12,616 nucleotides of DNA from Acidihalobacter_A sp037381185 (GTDB lineage: Bacteria; Pseudomonadota; Gammaproteobacteria; DSM-5130; Acidihalobacteraceae). This document shows, piece after piece, positions 1 through 9,832 of the stretch. The DNA lies in contig NZ_JARRQY010000077.1 in the NCBI RefSeq assembly GCF_037381185.1, positions 1-12,616 of the forward strand, read 5' to 3'. The position numbers and the translations under genes are program-made. The notes below the pieces were generated by a model, which was not told where the DNA came from, did no database searches, and saw nothing but the letters and a program-made list of their open reading frames with translations. The number at the start of each line of letters is the position of its first letter. Within the stretch, counting starts at the first letter, position 1.

Positions 1-353
1 GAAGGCGGTCAGTCCACACGGACGTTAATCGAGTCTGCATCGCCAGACCTCGCAACAGAAGGGGCAGTTCTGAAAAATCTGAAGCGCTGATTCTGCGCGT
101 GTGCATGAACTCGTTATGCGCCGCGCTTAATTCGCGCTTCACTTCTATCAGATTTTGTGCGGTTTTTCTAGCCTAAGCAAATGAATCTGAAGCCTAAATG
201 ATCTCTGAATCCGGCGGAGCCTTCTATCTCGGCCAACTAACAATATACACCTGTAAAGGTGTATATTTCGGTGGTCCTTCGGTGTATAAATCTACCATTC
301 TAGTTCTATCTATCTGTTTTTACTTGGTAGGATGAAAATAGAGGGCCTCACGT
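1..353. other. Gene-free leader of the integron integrase relic
   Basis: No convincing open reading frame is present on either strand. The stretch is visibly more AT-rich than the rest of the window. It holds an 11-bp inverted repeat at 242-267, a further copy of the half-site GGTGTATA at 281-288, and a 10-base direct repeat AATCTGAAGC at 76-85 and 184-193. At 235-241 the minus strand reads GTTAGTT, one mismatch from the GTTRRRY core used by integron integrases. It lies about 110 bases upstream of the integrase start, where an attI site would be expected. No full attI or attC structure can be drawn, so this is only a suggestion. A GAGGG ribosome binding site precedes the integrase ATG. Confidence 0.5.
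242..267. repeat. Perfect 11-bp inverted repeat, possible operator
   Basis: The arms AATATACACCT (242-252) and AGGTGTATATT (257-267) are perfectly complementary around a 4-base spacer. The half-site GGTGTATA recurs in direct orientation at 281-288. Palindromes with an extra half-site are typical of autoregulated promoters, for example of toxin-antitoxin operons or ribbon-helix-helix regulators, but no such gene is visible here. It lies 87 bases before the start of the broken integrase and could have controlled it, or a gene to the left of the window. Confidence 0.6.
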
Positions 354-744
354 ATGGATGCAAACACACCTCCACCGAAGTTCCTCGATCAAACCCGCGA
401 TCTGCTTCGCACAAAACATTACAGTATCCGCACCGAAACTCAATATCTTCAATGGATTAAGCGTTTCATCCTGTTCCATGGCAAGAAGCATCCCCGCGAG
501 ATGGGGGCGCCGGAAGTTGAGGCGTTTCTGACACACTTGGCTGCGCAGCGGTAAGTGGCTGCCTCGACGCAGAATCAGGCGCTATCGACCTTGTTGTTCT
601 TGTATTGGGACGTGCTGAACATCGGTTTGTCTTGGCTTGACGACCTGATCCGCACCAAGCGCGTTTGATGTGGCCACCACGATGATATACATCCATGTGG
701 TGTACAAGGGCGGACGGGGCGTGGTTAGTCCTTTGGATATGTAA
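354..744 (+). pseudogene. intI: Integron integrase (IntI-type tyrosine recombinase) pseudogene, internally deleted
   Basis: The first 66 codons give the N-terminal SAM-like core-binding domain of integron integrases (KFLDQTRDLL, HYSIRTETQYLQWIKRFI, EVEAFLTHLAAQR). A TAA at 552-554 interrupts it, but homology continues in the same frame (VAASTQNQAL, LLFLYWDVL, WLDDLI) to a TGA at 666-668. From 667 a +1 frame encodes the extreme C-terminus (DVATTMIYIHV, KGGRGVVSPLD) to TAA at 742-744. That segment keeps the catalytic tyrosine (codon 688-690). Intact relatives are about 320-340 residues, so roughly 200 central residues, including the R-H-R catalytic residues and the IntI-specific patch, are missing. 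The start ATG has a GAGGG ribosome binding site. The product cannot be active. The assignment to integron integrases, rather than a generic phage integrase, rests on the VAASTQNQAL and GGRGV-SPLD signatures. Confidence 0.88.
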
Positions 745-771
745 TTCGTACGTATTCGGCGCCGAGCGACG

Positions 772-1227
772 TTACGACAGCCTGGGGCAAGCGGAGGACT
801 CGGTAACTCGCCGCAGTGTTATGGATGGAACGCAGAGCTGTTCGCGTCGACTGCGCGGGTGTGATGACACGAGCCTCGCTTGCGTTTGGTTGGTCAGCGT
901 GACGTGAGTGGTGGCGTCCGCGCGGTCGATTACCAAACGGATTTCGCAGTATTCCTCCTGAGCCTCGACCGGCGTCGGATCGTCTGCACAGTTGCAGCCG
1001 GCGATGATGCCGGCGTAGAACACACCCACCGTGGCTTGAATGGTCTGCGGCGTTTCCTCTGCGCGTAGCAGCATTGCGCCGCGGATCTCGTCCAGCGCGT
1101 AGCTGCCGTGGCGCAGCCCGTCCTGCAGCGGGAGCTGCGAGGCGCCTAGGCGGCGGACTTCGTCGCACAAGGTATCGGCGAAGGTATCGGTACCCCAGGC
1201 AGCCAGGCTTGCGGACAGTTGCGGCAT
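772..1227 (-). CDS. Conserved hypothetical protein with Cys cluster, C-terminus probably altered
   Basis: The predicted protein has 151 residues from ATG at 1227, preceded by GGGAG about 10 bases upstream. I recognise it only as a conserved proteobacterial hypothetical family whose signature is FYAGIIAGCNCADDPTP followed by EEYCEIRL. Cys78, Cys80 and Cys94 form a C-x-C-x13-C pattern that could bind metal or form a disulfide, but no function is known to me. There is no signal peptide or membrane segment, so it is probably cytosolic. Family resemblance stops near residue 112 (HVTLTNQ). The remaining ~39 residues (rich in Arg and Ser) look like read-through into the disturbed DNA next to the integrase relic, so the natural stop may have been lost. 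It is divergent from lhr with 75 bases between starts. A GATAAT hexamer at 1276-1271 on the minus strand could be its -10 element. Confidence 0.75.
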   Translation of the reverse strand: MPQLSASLAAWGTDTFADTLCDEVRRLGASQLPLQDGLRHGSYALDEIRGAMLLRAEETPQTIQATVGVFYAGIIAGCNCADDPTPVEAQEEYCEIRLVIDRADATTHVTLTNQTQARLVSSHPRSRREQLCVPSITLRRVTESSACPRLS

Positions 1228-1302
1228 CTGTGTGTTTCTCCCGAAACAGCGTGCGAGGCGCCGTAGCGCTATTATCGGACAGGATAGCCAACGGTCGTTG
1301 CC

Positions 1303-5652
<4,350 letters not shown>

Positions 5653-5757
5653 GGCGGTTGTCGGCGCCGCGTCCTGCCGCCTCAGTGCATTGACGCTCGT
5701 TTCGGGACGTGGGTGTTTCCGATTTTTGAGCGACGCATGGACAGACCGACCATAACT

Positions 5758-5801
5758 CCCGCGAAGGCGGGCAGATGAAGTCGTCGGCGCTTCTTCATCT
5801 G
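5758..5801. repeat. Tandem hairpins between convergent genes, REP-like
   Basis: Two adjacent stem-loops lie in the 173-base gap between lhr and the LysR gene. CCCGC (5758-5762) pairs with GCGGG (5767-5771) around a GAAG loop. CAGATGAAG (5772-5780) pairs with CTTCATCTG (5793-5801) around 12 bases. The first has the look of the CCCGCGAAGGCGGG repetitive extragenic palindromes found in many beta- and gammaproteobacteria. Neither stem is followed by a T-run, so they are not classical intrinsic terminators. They could still shield the 3' ends of both transcripts. No second copy is present in this window. The rest of the gap (5653-5757) shows nothing recognisable. Confidence 0.5.
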
Positions 5802-5825
5802 AGACGCAGAGCGTATCCGTGCGGA

Positions 5826-6758
5826 CTACTCGTCGTATGCTCGCGCGTCTTCGCTTTGGCTCGCCTCGACCAGTCGATTGCGCAGCCAGACGTGCGCGGG
5901 GTCGGCATGGCTGCGCGGATGCCATGCCGCGTACAGGCTGAAGCCGCGGGCCGCGAAGGGCAGCTCGAATATGTCGATGCGATCCGCGAAGCGGCGGGCC
6001 AGACGCTCCGGCACGGTCGAGACGAAGTCGGTCGCCTCGACGACCATGGGCGCGAGAATGAACTGGTGCACCGACAGGACGACGCTACGCCGGTAGCCCA
6101 ACTCCGCGAGCTGCTCGTCGATGAAGCCGTGCAGGCTGCCCCCGCTGGTCGAGACGAGCACGTGCTCCAGTGCGCAGTAGCCGTCCAGGTCGACGGCGAC
6201 CGTGCCGCGCGGATGTCCCTTGCGTTGGATCATCACGAAGCGTTCGTCGATCAGCTTGCGCGCCTTCATCGTGGGCGGAACCATTCGCTCCGAACCGATC
6301 AGAAGATCCAGGTCGCCGCGTTCGAGTTGCGCGCCGATCGCGTCCGTACGCACGTTCTGGAAGCTGATGCGAATGCCTCGGCCCGCTACGGCGCGCAGGC
6401 GTTCGATGAGCGTGAGCCCGAAAACGACGGTCGCATAGTCGCTGGCGGAGATCGCGAAGCTGCGCTCGTCGGTCAGCGGGTCGAAGGTGGAGGGGCGCCT
6501 GACCGCCGCTTCGAGGTCCTTGAGCGCGGCATGCAGCGGGGTTTTCAGTTCCAGCGCGCGGACGGTCGGCAGCATCCCGCGGCCGGTTTCCGAGGGCACT
6601 AGAAGCGGATCGTCGAACAGGTCGCGTAGGCGGGCGAGCTGTGCCGACAGCGCGGGCTGACTGATGCCTAGGCGCGCGGCGGCGTGCGTGACGTTTGCTT
6701 CCTCGATCAGTACGTCGAGCGAGGCCAGCAGGTTGAGGTCGATGTTCTTGTCATCCAT
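5826..6758 (-). CDS. LysR-family transcriptional regulator (NahR/NodD-like subgroup)
   Basis: The predicted protein has 310 residues, a normal length for this family, from ATG at 6758, giving the canonical opening MDDKNIDLNLLASLDVL. The winged helix-turn-helix occupies about residues 8-66 (VTHAAARLGISQPALSAQLARL, then DLFDDPLLV and GRGMLPTVRA). This spacing and the GRGM-PT-RA stretch are typical of the NahR/NodD/LinR branch. The rest is the substrate-binding-like inducer domain. An in-frame TTG at 6794 would add 12 residues, but the ATG fits the family better. No Shine-Dalgarno is visible. A perfect TATAAT at 6768-6763 sits only 4 bases before the ATG, so the mRNA could be leaderless. It is divergent from the transporter operon, 91 bases between starts, which it very likely controls. 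The inducer is unknown. Confidence 0.93.
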   Translation of the reverse strand: MDDKNIDLNLLASLDVLIEEANVTHAAARLGISQPALSAQLARLRDLFDDPLLVPSETGRGMLPTVRALELKTPLHAALKDLEAAVRRPSTFDPLTDERSFAISASDYATVVFGLTLIERLRAVAGRGIRISFQNVRTDAIGAQLERGDLDLLIGSERMVPPTMKARKLIDERFVMIQRKGHPRGTVAVDLDGYCALEHVLVSTSGGSLHGFIDEQLAELGYRRSVVLSVHQFILAPMVVEATDFVSTVPERLARRFADRIDIFELPFAARGFSLYAAWHPRSHADPAHVWLRNRLVEASQSEDARAYDE

Positions 6759-6849
6759 ATTGATTATATGTCGAATACTGACAATCGATTTCAATTATGA
6801 CGAGGACGCCCGTATTTTACACCCGTCAAATGTTTCTCCCGAGGGTGTC
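6759..6849. promoter_or_regulatory. LysR-type divergent control region
   Basis: This 91-base AT-rich interval separates the LysR gene from the transporter operon. It contains the interrupted palindrome TGTC-N7-GACA at 6769-6783, a plausible regulator box. A perfect minus-strand TATAAT at 6768-6763 faces the regulator gene. LysR proteins usually bind such divergent regions, repressing their own gene and activating the opposite one when inducer is bound. No good -35/-10 pair is visible for the transporter direction, which agrees with an activator-dependent promoter but does not prove it. Confidence 0.5.
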
Positions 6850-8028
6850 ATGTCGGACCGGTCCAGGAATTTCTCACTGCATGTTCTCAGCCTTGCCTAT
6901 TTCTGCATGGGCACGGCCTCTCTCGCCGTTGTCGGAACGCTGCCGCGGATCGCGGCGTCGCTGGATCTCGGCGAAGGCTGCGTTGCCTTCCTGGTGTCGG
7001 CGTTCGCGGTGACCTTTGCCGCCAGCGCGCCAACGCTGCAGATGCTGGTCGGACACTGGTCGCGCAAGCGGCTGGTTCTCCTGGGTTTGGCCTTGCTGGC
7101 TGCGGGGACGCTCGGGTCGGCGCTCGTTTCAAGCTATCCGCTGCTGTTGGCGATGCGCGTCATCGCGGCCATCGGCGCTGCGGCGCTCGGCCCGGGCGCT
7201 TCCGCGCTGGGGGCGAGTCTCGTCACCACGGAGCAGCGCGGCCATGCCCTGGCCGTGGTATTCAGCGGCATGACCATCGCCACCGTCGTGGGCGTGCCGC
7301 TATCGACCTGGCTGGGAGCCGCCATCGGCTGGCGGCCGACGTTCGTCCTGATCGGCCTGGCGACGCTGGCGGCCGCCGGGCTAATCGCCGTCTTCGTCGA
7401 AGACGGCGGTCCAGGCCAGCGCGTGAACGCCCGCGACTTGTTTGCAACGCTCGTCCGCCCCGTCACGGCTTCGGGGATCGTCGTGATGGTGCTGGAAATG
7501 GCTGGCGTGTTCGCCAGCTACACGATGATCGTGCCGATGTTGCGCGATCGCTTCCTGGTCGGTGCCGAGGCCGTGTCCGCCGCGCTGATGGTCTACGGCC
7601 TGGCCGGTATTCTGGGGAATCTTCTGGTGCGCAGGCTTGCGCGCCTGTGGTCCGCAGACCGCGCCGTGGCCGTGGCGCTCCTGGGGCTGATGAGCGTGTT
7701 CTTCGCGCTCCGCTTCGCCCCGCCGCAGTTCCCGTTCGCGCTGGCGATTCTCGTGTTCTGGGCCATCGGCAGCGATGTATTCATGCCTTCGCAGCAGCGC
7801 CGGATGTTGGAGCTGGCGCCGCAGGCCGGCGGTCTCGCGCTTGCGCTCAACGCGTCGGCGATCTACGTCGGCATGGCCGCGGGTTCATTCGCCGCCGGCA
7901 GCCTCGCACCCGTCGTCGGCCTCGGCGGTCTACCCCTGGTTTCCTTGACTCTGCTCGGCGCGAGTTTCGCCGCGCTTTGGATGTCGCGCCACGTGGCGCG
8001 GCGCAAGCATCTCGGCGCCGTCTGCTAG
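6850..8028 (+). CDS. Major facilitator superfamily transporter (DHA1-type drug/metabolite efflux)
   Basis: The protein has 392 residues from ATG 6850, preceded by GAGGG 4 bases upstream. The reading frame is open further left, but that part overlaps the divergent regulator. It shows about 12 hydrophobic helices, for example LHVLSLAYFCMGTASLAVVG, LVLLGLALLAAGTLGSALV and VAVALLGLMSVFFALRF, with a motif-A-like loop GHWSRKR after the second helix. Size and layout match proton-coupled efflux pumps of the AraJ/DHA1 group in the inner membrane. The substrate cannot be read from sequence. It heads a two-gene unit with a SnoaL-like gene and faces a LysR regulator, so inducible export of a small organic compound is the likely role. 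Confidence 0.92.
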   Translation: MSDRSRNFSLHVLSLAYFCMGTASLAVVGTLPRIAASLDLGEGCVAFLVSAFAVTFAASAPTLQMLVGHWSRKRLVLLGLALLAAGTLGSALVSSYPLLLAMRVIAAIGAAALGPGASALGASLVTTEQRGHALAVVFSGMTIATVVGVPLSTWLGAAIGWRPTFVLIGLATLAAAGLIAVFVEDGGPGQRVNARDLFATLVRPVTASGIVVMVLEMAGVFASYTMIVPMLRDRFLVGAEAVSAALMVYGLAGILGNLLVRRLARLWSADRAVAVALLGLMSVFFALRFAPPQFPFALAILVFWAIGSDVFMPSQQRRMLELAPQAGGLALALNASAIYVGMAAGSFAAGSLAPVVGLGGLPLVSLTLLGASFAALWMSRHVARRKHLGAVC

Positions 8029-8079
8029 CGGCCCTTCGAATCTAGCCATAAGCCTTTCGAACAAGGAGAGAAAACAACC

Positions 8080-8478
8080 ATGTCCAATCAAAGCGAAATT
8101 CCGCTCAGCGAACGCAACAAGATGCTTGTCGCCGATTTCTACGCCAAGGTCTGGAACGCCTACGACGTAACCGCGCTGAAGGACTTCGTTGCCGAGGACT
8201 ATGTCCAGCACAACCCGCATGTGGCCAACGGCCGTGCCCCGCTCGAGGCCTTTCTGGGGCCGATGTTCGAAAACCTGCCGGAAGGGCGCTTTACCGTCGC
8301 CCGTCTGGTGGCTGAGGGCGATCTGGTGGTGGCCCACACGCTGTTTCAGGCGACGGCCGAGGATAGCGGCACTGCGGTGGTCGATATCTACCGTGTCGTT
8401 GACGGCCGGCTCGTCGAGCATTGGGACGTGAAGGAAGAAGTGCCGGAGACGACCGCGAACGGCAATCCCATGGTCTAA
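8080..8478 (+). CDS. SnoaL-like / NTF2-fold protein
   Basis: The predicted cytosolic protein has 132 residues with a strong AAGGAGAG ribosome binding site. The sequence fits the SnoaL-like polyketide-cyclase family (NTF2 fold, cone-shaped alpha+beta barrel): FYAKVWNAYD in the first helix, YVQHNPHVANGR (His44, His47) and the closing strand VDIYRVVDGRLVEHWDVKEEVPE (Asp102, His114, Asp116). The conserved polar residues line the pocket in this fold and could act in acid-base chemistry, but many relatives have no proven reaction. It starts 51 bases after the transporter gene and is probably co-transcribed. The pairing suggests that it modifies or binds the exported compound. Confidence 0.88.
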   Translation: MSNQSEIPLSERNKMLVADFYAKVWNAYDVTALKDFVAEDYVQHNPHVANGRAPLEAFLGPMFENLPEGRFTVARLVAEGDLVVAHTLFQATAEDSGTAVVDIYRVVDGRLVEHWDVKEEVPETTANGNPMV

Positions 8479-8492
8479 ATTGGTCGCCTCGA

Positions 8493-8526
8493 TGGCTCCG
8501 TCCTTGTCGTGGCAAGGACGGAGCCA
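8493..8526. terminator. Strong hairpin between convergent genes
   Basis: TGGCTCCGTCCTTG (8493-8506) pairs perfectly with CAAGGACGGAGCCA (8513-8526) around a 6-base loop, giving a 14-bp stem 15 bases after the SnoaL-like stop codon. It also lies 71 bases beyond the stop of the minus-strand exporter gene, so it can serve both directions. There is no T-run on either side, so termination by the stem alone is inferred, not shown. Confidence 0.65.
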
Positions 8527-8597
8527 CGGTTGGAAACCGCTCGTGGTTTTCGGCAGGATACGCCGGCAGGCGTGGCTCTGAAATGCAGGCGCGCCGT

Positions 8598-9167
8598 TTA
8601 CAGCAACTCGCGCAGTCCCAATATCACGAACAGACAGGCGGCTACGATACGGATCGGCGTCACGGGTATCCGGTTGGCCGCAGAGTGGCCGAGCAGCACG
8701 GCGGGCACGTTGGCGATCAGCATGCCGAGGGTGGTGCCGGCCACGACCGGGCCGAGCATTTCGAATCTGGCGGCCAGGGCGATGGTCGCAATCTGGGTCT
8801 TGTCGCCGATTTCGGCGAGGAAGAAGCCGACGAAGGTGGCGGCCAGTGCACCGTATGCGGCCAGCGGGGTGGACGAATCGTCTTCGTCCAGTTTGTCCGG
8901 GATGAGTATCCAAGCCGCGCCGGCCAGGAAGGAAACGCCCAGGACCCAGCGCAGCACCTCCGGCGTCAACAGAGAGCCAAGCCACTCCCCCAGCCAGGCG
9001 GCCACGGCGTGGTTCGCAAGGGTGGCGAGCAGTATGCCTAGGATGATAGGGAGCGGCTTTTTGAAACGGGACGCCAGGACGATGGCGAGGAGCTGGGTTT
9101 TGTCGCCGAACTCGGCGGTCGCGACCACTCCGGTGGAGACCAGAAACGGGTGCAGTAAACCTGACAT
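8598..9167 (-). CDS. mneA: TMEM165/GDT1 (UPF0016) family manganese exporter
   Basis: The protein has 189 residues, the usual size for the bacterial family. It contains two homologous halves of three helices, each starting with the family signature E-x-G-D-K-T: EFGDKT at 19-24 and EIGDKT at 119-124. The acidic residues of these motifs form the cation path. Relatives export Mn2+ (MneA in Vibrio) or exchange Ca2+/Mn2+ with H+. An acidic linker (DKLDEDD, near residues 91-97) separates the halves. ATG 9167 is chosen because MSGLLHPFLVSTGVVATAEFGDKT matches the family start, although only a weak GGA precedes it. Upstream in-frame codons lie inside the riboswitch region. The yybP-ykoY manganese riboswitch immediately upstream supports Mn2+ as substrate and Mn2+-induced expression. 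Confidence 0.94.
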   Translation of the reverse strand: MSGLLHPFLVSTGVVATAEFGDKTQLLAIVLASRFKKPLPIILGILLATLANHAVAAWLGEWLGSLLTPEVLRWVLGVSFLAGAAWILIPDKLDEDDSSTPLAAYGALAATFVGFFLAEIGDKTQIATIALAARFEMLGPVVAGTTLGMLIANVPAVLLGHSAANRIPVTPIRIVAACLFVILGLRELL

Positions 9168-9179
9168 GGGGTATCCGAT

Positions 9180-9223
9180 CGGGCTGGGCTCAAGGACCAT
9201 TGACACGCTGCGCGCCCAGCCCG
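9180..9223 (-). promoter_or_regulatory. Riboswitch expression platform with mutually exclusive hairpins
   Basis: On the minus strand CGGGCTGGGC (9223-9214) pairs perfectly over 10 bp with GCCCAGCCCG (9189-9180), ending 12 bases before the exporter ATG. The first arm can instead fold locally, with GCTGGG (9220-9215) pairing with CCCAGC (9230-9225) around a 4-base loop. The two folds exclude each other. The long-range fold abuts the weak ribosome binding site and could hinder initiation. The local fold would free it. No T-run follows, so translational control is more likely than termination. The link to the aptamer is inferred. Confidence 0.6.
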
Positions 9224-9241
9224 TGCTGGGAGCAGCATGCC

Positions 9242-9343
9242 AAAGGTCTCGCCAAACCAATCGGTCGTGCGCGCCACGGCCGGAAACCGGCCAAGTCTGT
9301 TGACGCGTACCCCTCTCGAGACGGAGGGCGGCTACTCCCCTTT
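9242..9343 (-). promoter_or_regulatory. yybP-ykoY manganese riboswitch aptamer
   Basis: Read on the minus strand, the hallmark elements come in the right order: AAAGGGGAGTAGC (9343-9331), GCGTCAACA (about 9306-9298) and GCGAGACCTTTG (about 9252-9241). The closing P1 helix is AAAGG (9343-9339) with CCTTT (9246-9242). An internal perfect hairpin GGCCGG-TTT-CCGGCC lies at 9292-9278. The ~102-base size is typical. This RNA class binds Mn2+ and turns on Mn exporters such as mntP and mneA. It sits at the 5' end of the exporter transcript, a few bases after a predicted start site. Confidence 0.92.
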
Positions 9344-9356
9344 AGACGTGGCGCAG

Positions 9357-9384
9357 GATATAGAAACTCGGGGGCGTGAGTCAA
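9357..9384 (-). promoter_or_regulatory. Putative sigma70 promoter of riboswitch-mneA transcript
   Basis: The minus strand has TTGACT (9384-9379, five of six consensus bases), a 16-base spacer, then TATATC (9362-9357). An 18-base spacing to TATCCT is also possible. Transcription would begin about 9350, just ahead of the riboswitch P1 helix, which is where this riboswitch class normally starts. Confidence 0.55.
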
Positions 9385-9450
9385 AAGCGACACCGTTCCG
9401 GCTTTCGGCAGGAGGGAGATTATTCGCCAATTTCGAATTGACGACCTTTT

Positions 9451-9627
9451 CTATGGCGAGGGAGCGTCGTCTGTTCGGGCGCCGGGGGCGGGCTTCGCAT
9501 GCGATTCGGATCGAGCATCGCATTTGGCTTTTTTGCAGCCGCCGCAGTATTTGAGCAGGACGATGAAAACGCCCATGCCGATGCTCCATGCTAGCAGGGT
9601 CAATCCAGCCAAGACCGGTTCCGACAT
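9451..9627 (-). CDS. Small single-pass membrane protein with cysteine cluster (58 aa)
   Basis: This frame starts at ATG 9627 with a strong GGGGGAG ribosome binding site 7 bases upstream and ends at TAG (9453-9451). The protein begins MSEPVLAGLTLLAWSIGMGV, has one hydrophobic helix (about residues 5-26), and then KYCGGCKKAKCDAR with Cys28, Cys31 and Cys36. It ends in a hydrophilic, Pro/Ala-rich tail. The positive residues after the helix suggest a cytoplasmic C-terminus holding a CxxC-x4-C site that could bind a metal or be redox active. The layout (N-terminal helix, then cysteines) recalls FeoB-associated Cys-rich membrane proteins, but no feoB is present and I cannot assign it to a family. 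It lies on the same strand 107 bases upstream of the Mn riboswitch, so a role in metal handling with the exporter is an inference. Confidence 0.72.
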   Translation of the reverse strand: MSEPVLAGLTLLAWSIGMGVFIVLLKYCGGCKKAKCDARSESHAKPAPGARTDDAPSP

Positions 9628-9661
9628 GACAATCTCCCCCGAGAGCGGCGCCCCAACTCTA

Positions 9662-9690
9662 GATATAGACGGCTATCCGATATTTGCCAG
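9662..9690 (-). promoter_or_regulatory. Possible promoter and palindrome upstream of the small membrane protein
   Basis: On the minus strand CTGGCA (9690-9685) and TATATC (9667-9662) are separated by 17 bases, each matching four of six consensus positions. Transcription would begin ~28 bases before the small gene. The -35 hexamer overlaps a perfect 6-bp palindrome, GCCAGG (9686-9691) and CCTGGC (9697-9702) with a 5-base spacer, which could be an operator. Confidence 0.35.
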
Positions 9691-9773
9691 GTAAGGCCTG
9701 GCTGGGCGTTGCACAGTGCTCGCTTTTGATCCAGGCGGGCTAGGCGCCGCTGAGGCGCTTTGCCATTGCAGTC

Positions 9774-9802
9774 GTGATATGAACGTGCCCTCTGGCTAGA
9801 AT
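9774..9802 (+). promoter_or_regulatory. Putative sigma70 promoter of the P1 peptidase gene
   Basis: GTGATA (9774-9779, four of six) and TAGAAT (9797-9802, five of six) are separated by the optimal 17 bases. The predicted start near 9809 gives a leader of ~25 bases before the ATG at 9833. Confidence 0.45.
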
Positions 9803-9832
9803 GGCGCTTTCTCCCAACGATGATGCAAGCCG

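Noticed and set aside
102..120. attC-like right end (AACTCGTTATGC)
   Set aside because: GTTATGC departs from GTTRRRY, no matching RYYYAAC partner or L-box pairing lies upstream, and the orientation is wrong for this integrase.
300..353. LexA (SOS) box controlling the integrase
   Set aside because: A CTGT occurs at 311-314 but no ACAG follows at the required spacing.
7930..8985. 351-codon minus-strand frame covering the SnoaL gene and the 3' part of the mneA gene
   Set aside because: It overlaps two well-supported genes and shows no recognisable family.
9168..9260. Longer N-terminus for MneA starting upstream of 9167
   Set aside because: The extra residues are encoded by the riboswitch tail and expression platform and do not resemble the family N-terminus.
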